Below are positions 62,501-64,000 of a stretch of 64,000 nt of DNA, one piece after another. A program made the translations under genes and the position numbers. The notes beneath the pieces were generated by a model. It saw only the letters and a list, made by a program, of their open reading frames with translations, was not told the DNA's origin and searched no databases. Within the stretch, counting starts at the first letter, position 1; every line of letters begins with the position of its first letter. Origin of the DNA: Hexactinellida sp. DTS-2022 (Eukaryota; Porifera; Hexactinellida); assembly GCA_028753945.1 (NCBI GenBank), contig JAPNXP010000002.1:620001-684000 (forward strand). The letters run 5' to 3'.

Positions 62501-64000
62501 TTGTAGACTTTCCTTTGTACATTTTTATTATCTGTTTGTCATCAGTTTATATATGTAAGTCTACAATTATGTTGAGTGTAGGTGCACGAAGCATTCGAGT
62601 TACAAATCAGAGCTCTGACTTCTGTGGACAAACCAATTCTTTCTGCTTACTTCCTTCAGCTTCTCAGTGACTGGACCGACAACTTTGCTTACGATTTCAG
62701 GTCAGTAGCTTTATCAGGAAATAAGTGCAGTTTACTAATCAGTTTATTTCATTACTCATCTATTATTCACTTTCGATTAACCCATATTTTGAACTATAAT
62801 CAATAACTATTTCCCCAAATTGATAATGGGGTAAAAATATTATTATTTTATTTGATACAAACAAACTAAATCACTTGTAGAACTCCAATTACAGTAGAAA
62901 CCGGTTTTTCTAACTAACTATTTATTCTAAGTGTTTATGAAATTCCAAATTTGTTTTATTTTCAATCGGTTTATTCTAACATCGGATTTTTCTTACTTTA
63001 TTTCCATGCAAAGAATTGGTTAGAAAAACCGGTTTCGACTATAATTGTTTATAGAATTTATCCTGTATATTCCCTAGAGATGAGAGGAGTATGAAGGCAT
63101 TTAAAGAAGTTACGCAGCAATGTGCTGCACAATCTCCCGACCTCCGTAAGACCGTTGGAGGCCTGCAGCATACTCTCTTCCACCGACTCTCTCTGCTAGA
63201 GAAATACGAAACAAACCTGAAGCGAATAAACACTGCTGCAATGGAGAAAATAGGCGACTCTAGGGTGCAGAGTAATCTCATAGAAACCTGTGACAACCCG
63301 ATAACCTTAGCTCAACAGTTGACACATATTGAGTTAGAACGAATGAACAATATAGGCCCAGAAGAATTCTTACAGACATTTGTGAAGGAAAAATCTATGG
63401 GAGACAGTTCAAATGATATGAAGCGAACGAATAATCTAGAAGCTTATATAGAATGGTTCAATCGCCTTAGTTACTTAGTTGCCACTGAGATATGTATTGT
63501 GGATAAGAAAATAAAGAATCGAGCAAGAGTGTTGGATTTCTTTATCGACACGGCTTGTGAATGTCTATCTACTAACAACTTTAATTCCTTAATGGCGATT
63601 GTGGCTGGTCTCCATATGAACCCGGTTCAGAGACTTAAAAAAACCTGGGCGAAAGCAAATTCCGCGAAATTCGATCGTCTGATGGAAACAATGAATCCGT
63701 TCGGTAATTTCGCCAACTACCGAAAGGCTCTGAAGGAAGCTAATGAAAAGAAAGGGAATAGGAAGGAGAGAGCCGTGGTGCCCTTCTTCTCTTTGCTGGT
63801 TAAAGACTTGTATATGGTGAATGAAACGATCCCTCTAAATCTAGATAACGGCCAGGTTAATTTCAATAAATTCTGGGAGCTTTCCCAGCATGTGACACAT
63901 CTCCTCTCATTTCGCGATTCTGATTATAGCCCAGCGCGATTGAAAAATGCGCTTAACTATTTAATGACTATGCCGGTGTTCACAGAGGACGAGCTGTACA
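59542..64000 (+). CDS. RASGEF1: RasGEF1-family guanine nucleotide exchange factor, 3' end outside window
   Basis: Exons 59542-59679, 59922-60121, 60414-60747, 62582-62700 and 63078 onward join at GT-AG sites in consistent phase, and the frame is still open at the right edge. The RasGEF-N domain starts 'GYLVSGSMSALIEHLIPTL' and ends 'LSDWTDNFAYDFR'. The catalytic CDC25 domain follows with 'ITLAQQLTHIELERM', 'EAYIEWFNRLSYLVATEIC', 'NFNSLMAIVAGLHMNPVQRL', 'KTWAKANSAKFDRL' and 'FFSLLVKDLYMVNETI', all hallmark RasGEF1 blocks. It activates Ras/Rap-type GTPases at membranes. The N-terminus has a predicted coiled coil ('LMEREMRANMQDEIS'). Intron 3 contains an antisense 7TM gene. Vertebrates have paralogues A-C; a subtype cannot be assigned. 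Confidence 0.92.
60222..60319. mobile_element. Pogo-like MITE, ATAATCCGAC subfamily, in RASGEF1 intron 2
   Basis: 'CAGTAGAACCTACATAATCC' and 'GTCGGATTAGACAGGTTC' then 'TACTG'; TA on both sides. A second, incomplete copy starts at 60354 ('CAGTAGAACTCGGTTATAAC'). Confidence 0.7.
61151..62362 (-). CDS. Seven-transmembrane receptor-like protein, family member G, inside RASGEF1 intron 3
   Basis: 403 aa from the first ATG. A later Met (MNFEETN, at 62257) gives 368 aa and fits the short N-termini of its relatives better. Seven hydrophobic segments have the same layout: outer loop 1 with 'DFNCSIGANGTSYEF' (Cys and glycosylation site), a basic linker after helix 5 ('RFRLQDISLVDNLDARLEYE'), and a short basic C-tail ending 'GLGRPLLKN'. 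Sequence motifs FFPAMNSR and ARNELRVK are lost. It is intronless and lies antisense within the host intron (60748-62581), about 8 kb from the main cluster. Confidence 0.72.
   Translation of the reverse strand: MISILSKVNSVICIEIKRLLQPLYKREIHEQQTNKMNFEETNLIIRRIYYSSNALIILICPILVIITFSWIVYFTNNLSLNYRAYKAYKLRAPDEDSLQRRKAKKTLIIRDLLIMGVIVCEFTLSISLLTELIIGTSAENNEDFQTDFNCSIGANGTSYEFINSLDKSGFILEAIRQSMLIGQLGIYGTVVTFLTEIYKLNNPNMKHIYKLLAVTLAEVITLLFLISFIETYIIGYTLSVIFLLLNIVYVVRSGKQLYLHIRFRLQDISLVDNLDARLEYERTKKAMIIYKQTATCFNLLLFILALGELTFCVSSVWIEWIFAIQCSKLKPEMLMMRVGENLIRIVTLQSVVARTVQIIAGSTFYLGIIGMSMAVGVKRILEIRKRRMGQMRYAGLGRPLLKN
62892..63039. mobile_element. MITE, CCGGTTTTTCTAAC subfamily, in RASGEF1 intron 4
   Basis: 'CAGTAGAAACCGGTTTTTCT' and 'GGTTAGAAAAACCGGTTTCG' are inverted ends; the inner part holds further copies of 'TTATTCTAA'. 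Confidence 0.65.

Noticed and set aside
62482..62806. Small open frames around 62.5-62.8 kb as separate genes
   Set aside because: The region holds RASGEF1 exon 4; the frames merely extend through it into introns.

Overview
This is nuclear DNA of an animal. It is AT-rich between genes and carries spliced genes with GT-AG introns. It also holds animal families: a TRAF protein, a RasGEF1-type exchange factor, a ferlin, a p101-like PI3K regulatory subunit, acyloxyacyl hydrolase and axonemal dynein-related proteins. No family here fixes the phylum. The unfamiliar seven-helix receptor family, short introns and many short DNA transposons make an early-branching invertebrate such as a sponge my best guess, with low confidence.

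Layout. 0-7 kb: three intronless genes, namely MGAT1 (5' end outside the window), a TRAF and a PIK3R5/6-like gene on the minus strand. 7.1-29.6 kb: one large minus-strand Dicer gene. I reconstructed it as 18 exons whose splice phases join into one 1561-codon frame covering helicase, DUF283, platform-PAZ, RNase IIIa, RNase IIIb and dsRBD. Its introns hold five intact single-exon genes: a 2044-aa ferlin, a SAM-domain protein, MRPS9, acyloxyacyl hydrolase and a WD40/SOCS-like protein. 29.8-31.3 kb: a satellite-like repeat element and a roadblock dynein light chain. 31.5-42.1 kb: a gene desert of nested transposable elements. Its core is a 5.4-kb foldback (Mutator-like) element with long inverted arms made of 190-bp repeats and a 9-bp target duplication.

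42.5-52.8 kb: six intronless genes of one seven-transmembrane receptor-like family that I do not recognise. A seventh, more diverged member lies at 61-62 kb, antisense inside an intron of the RasGEF1 gene. 54.2-64 kb: a WAV3-like VWA protein, a Tctex-type dynein light chain, a TTC29-like TPR gene (3 exons) and RASGEF1 (5 exons seen, running off the right edge).

The most notable features are the dense nesting of intronless genes in Dicer introns, the 7TM cluster and the foldback element. Short pogo-like MITEs with CAGTAGAACC-type ends and TA flanks are scattered through most introns and intergenic gaps. Three genes (roadblock, Tctex and TTC29-like) point to dynein or ciliary function, but no operon-like logic is expected in such a genome.
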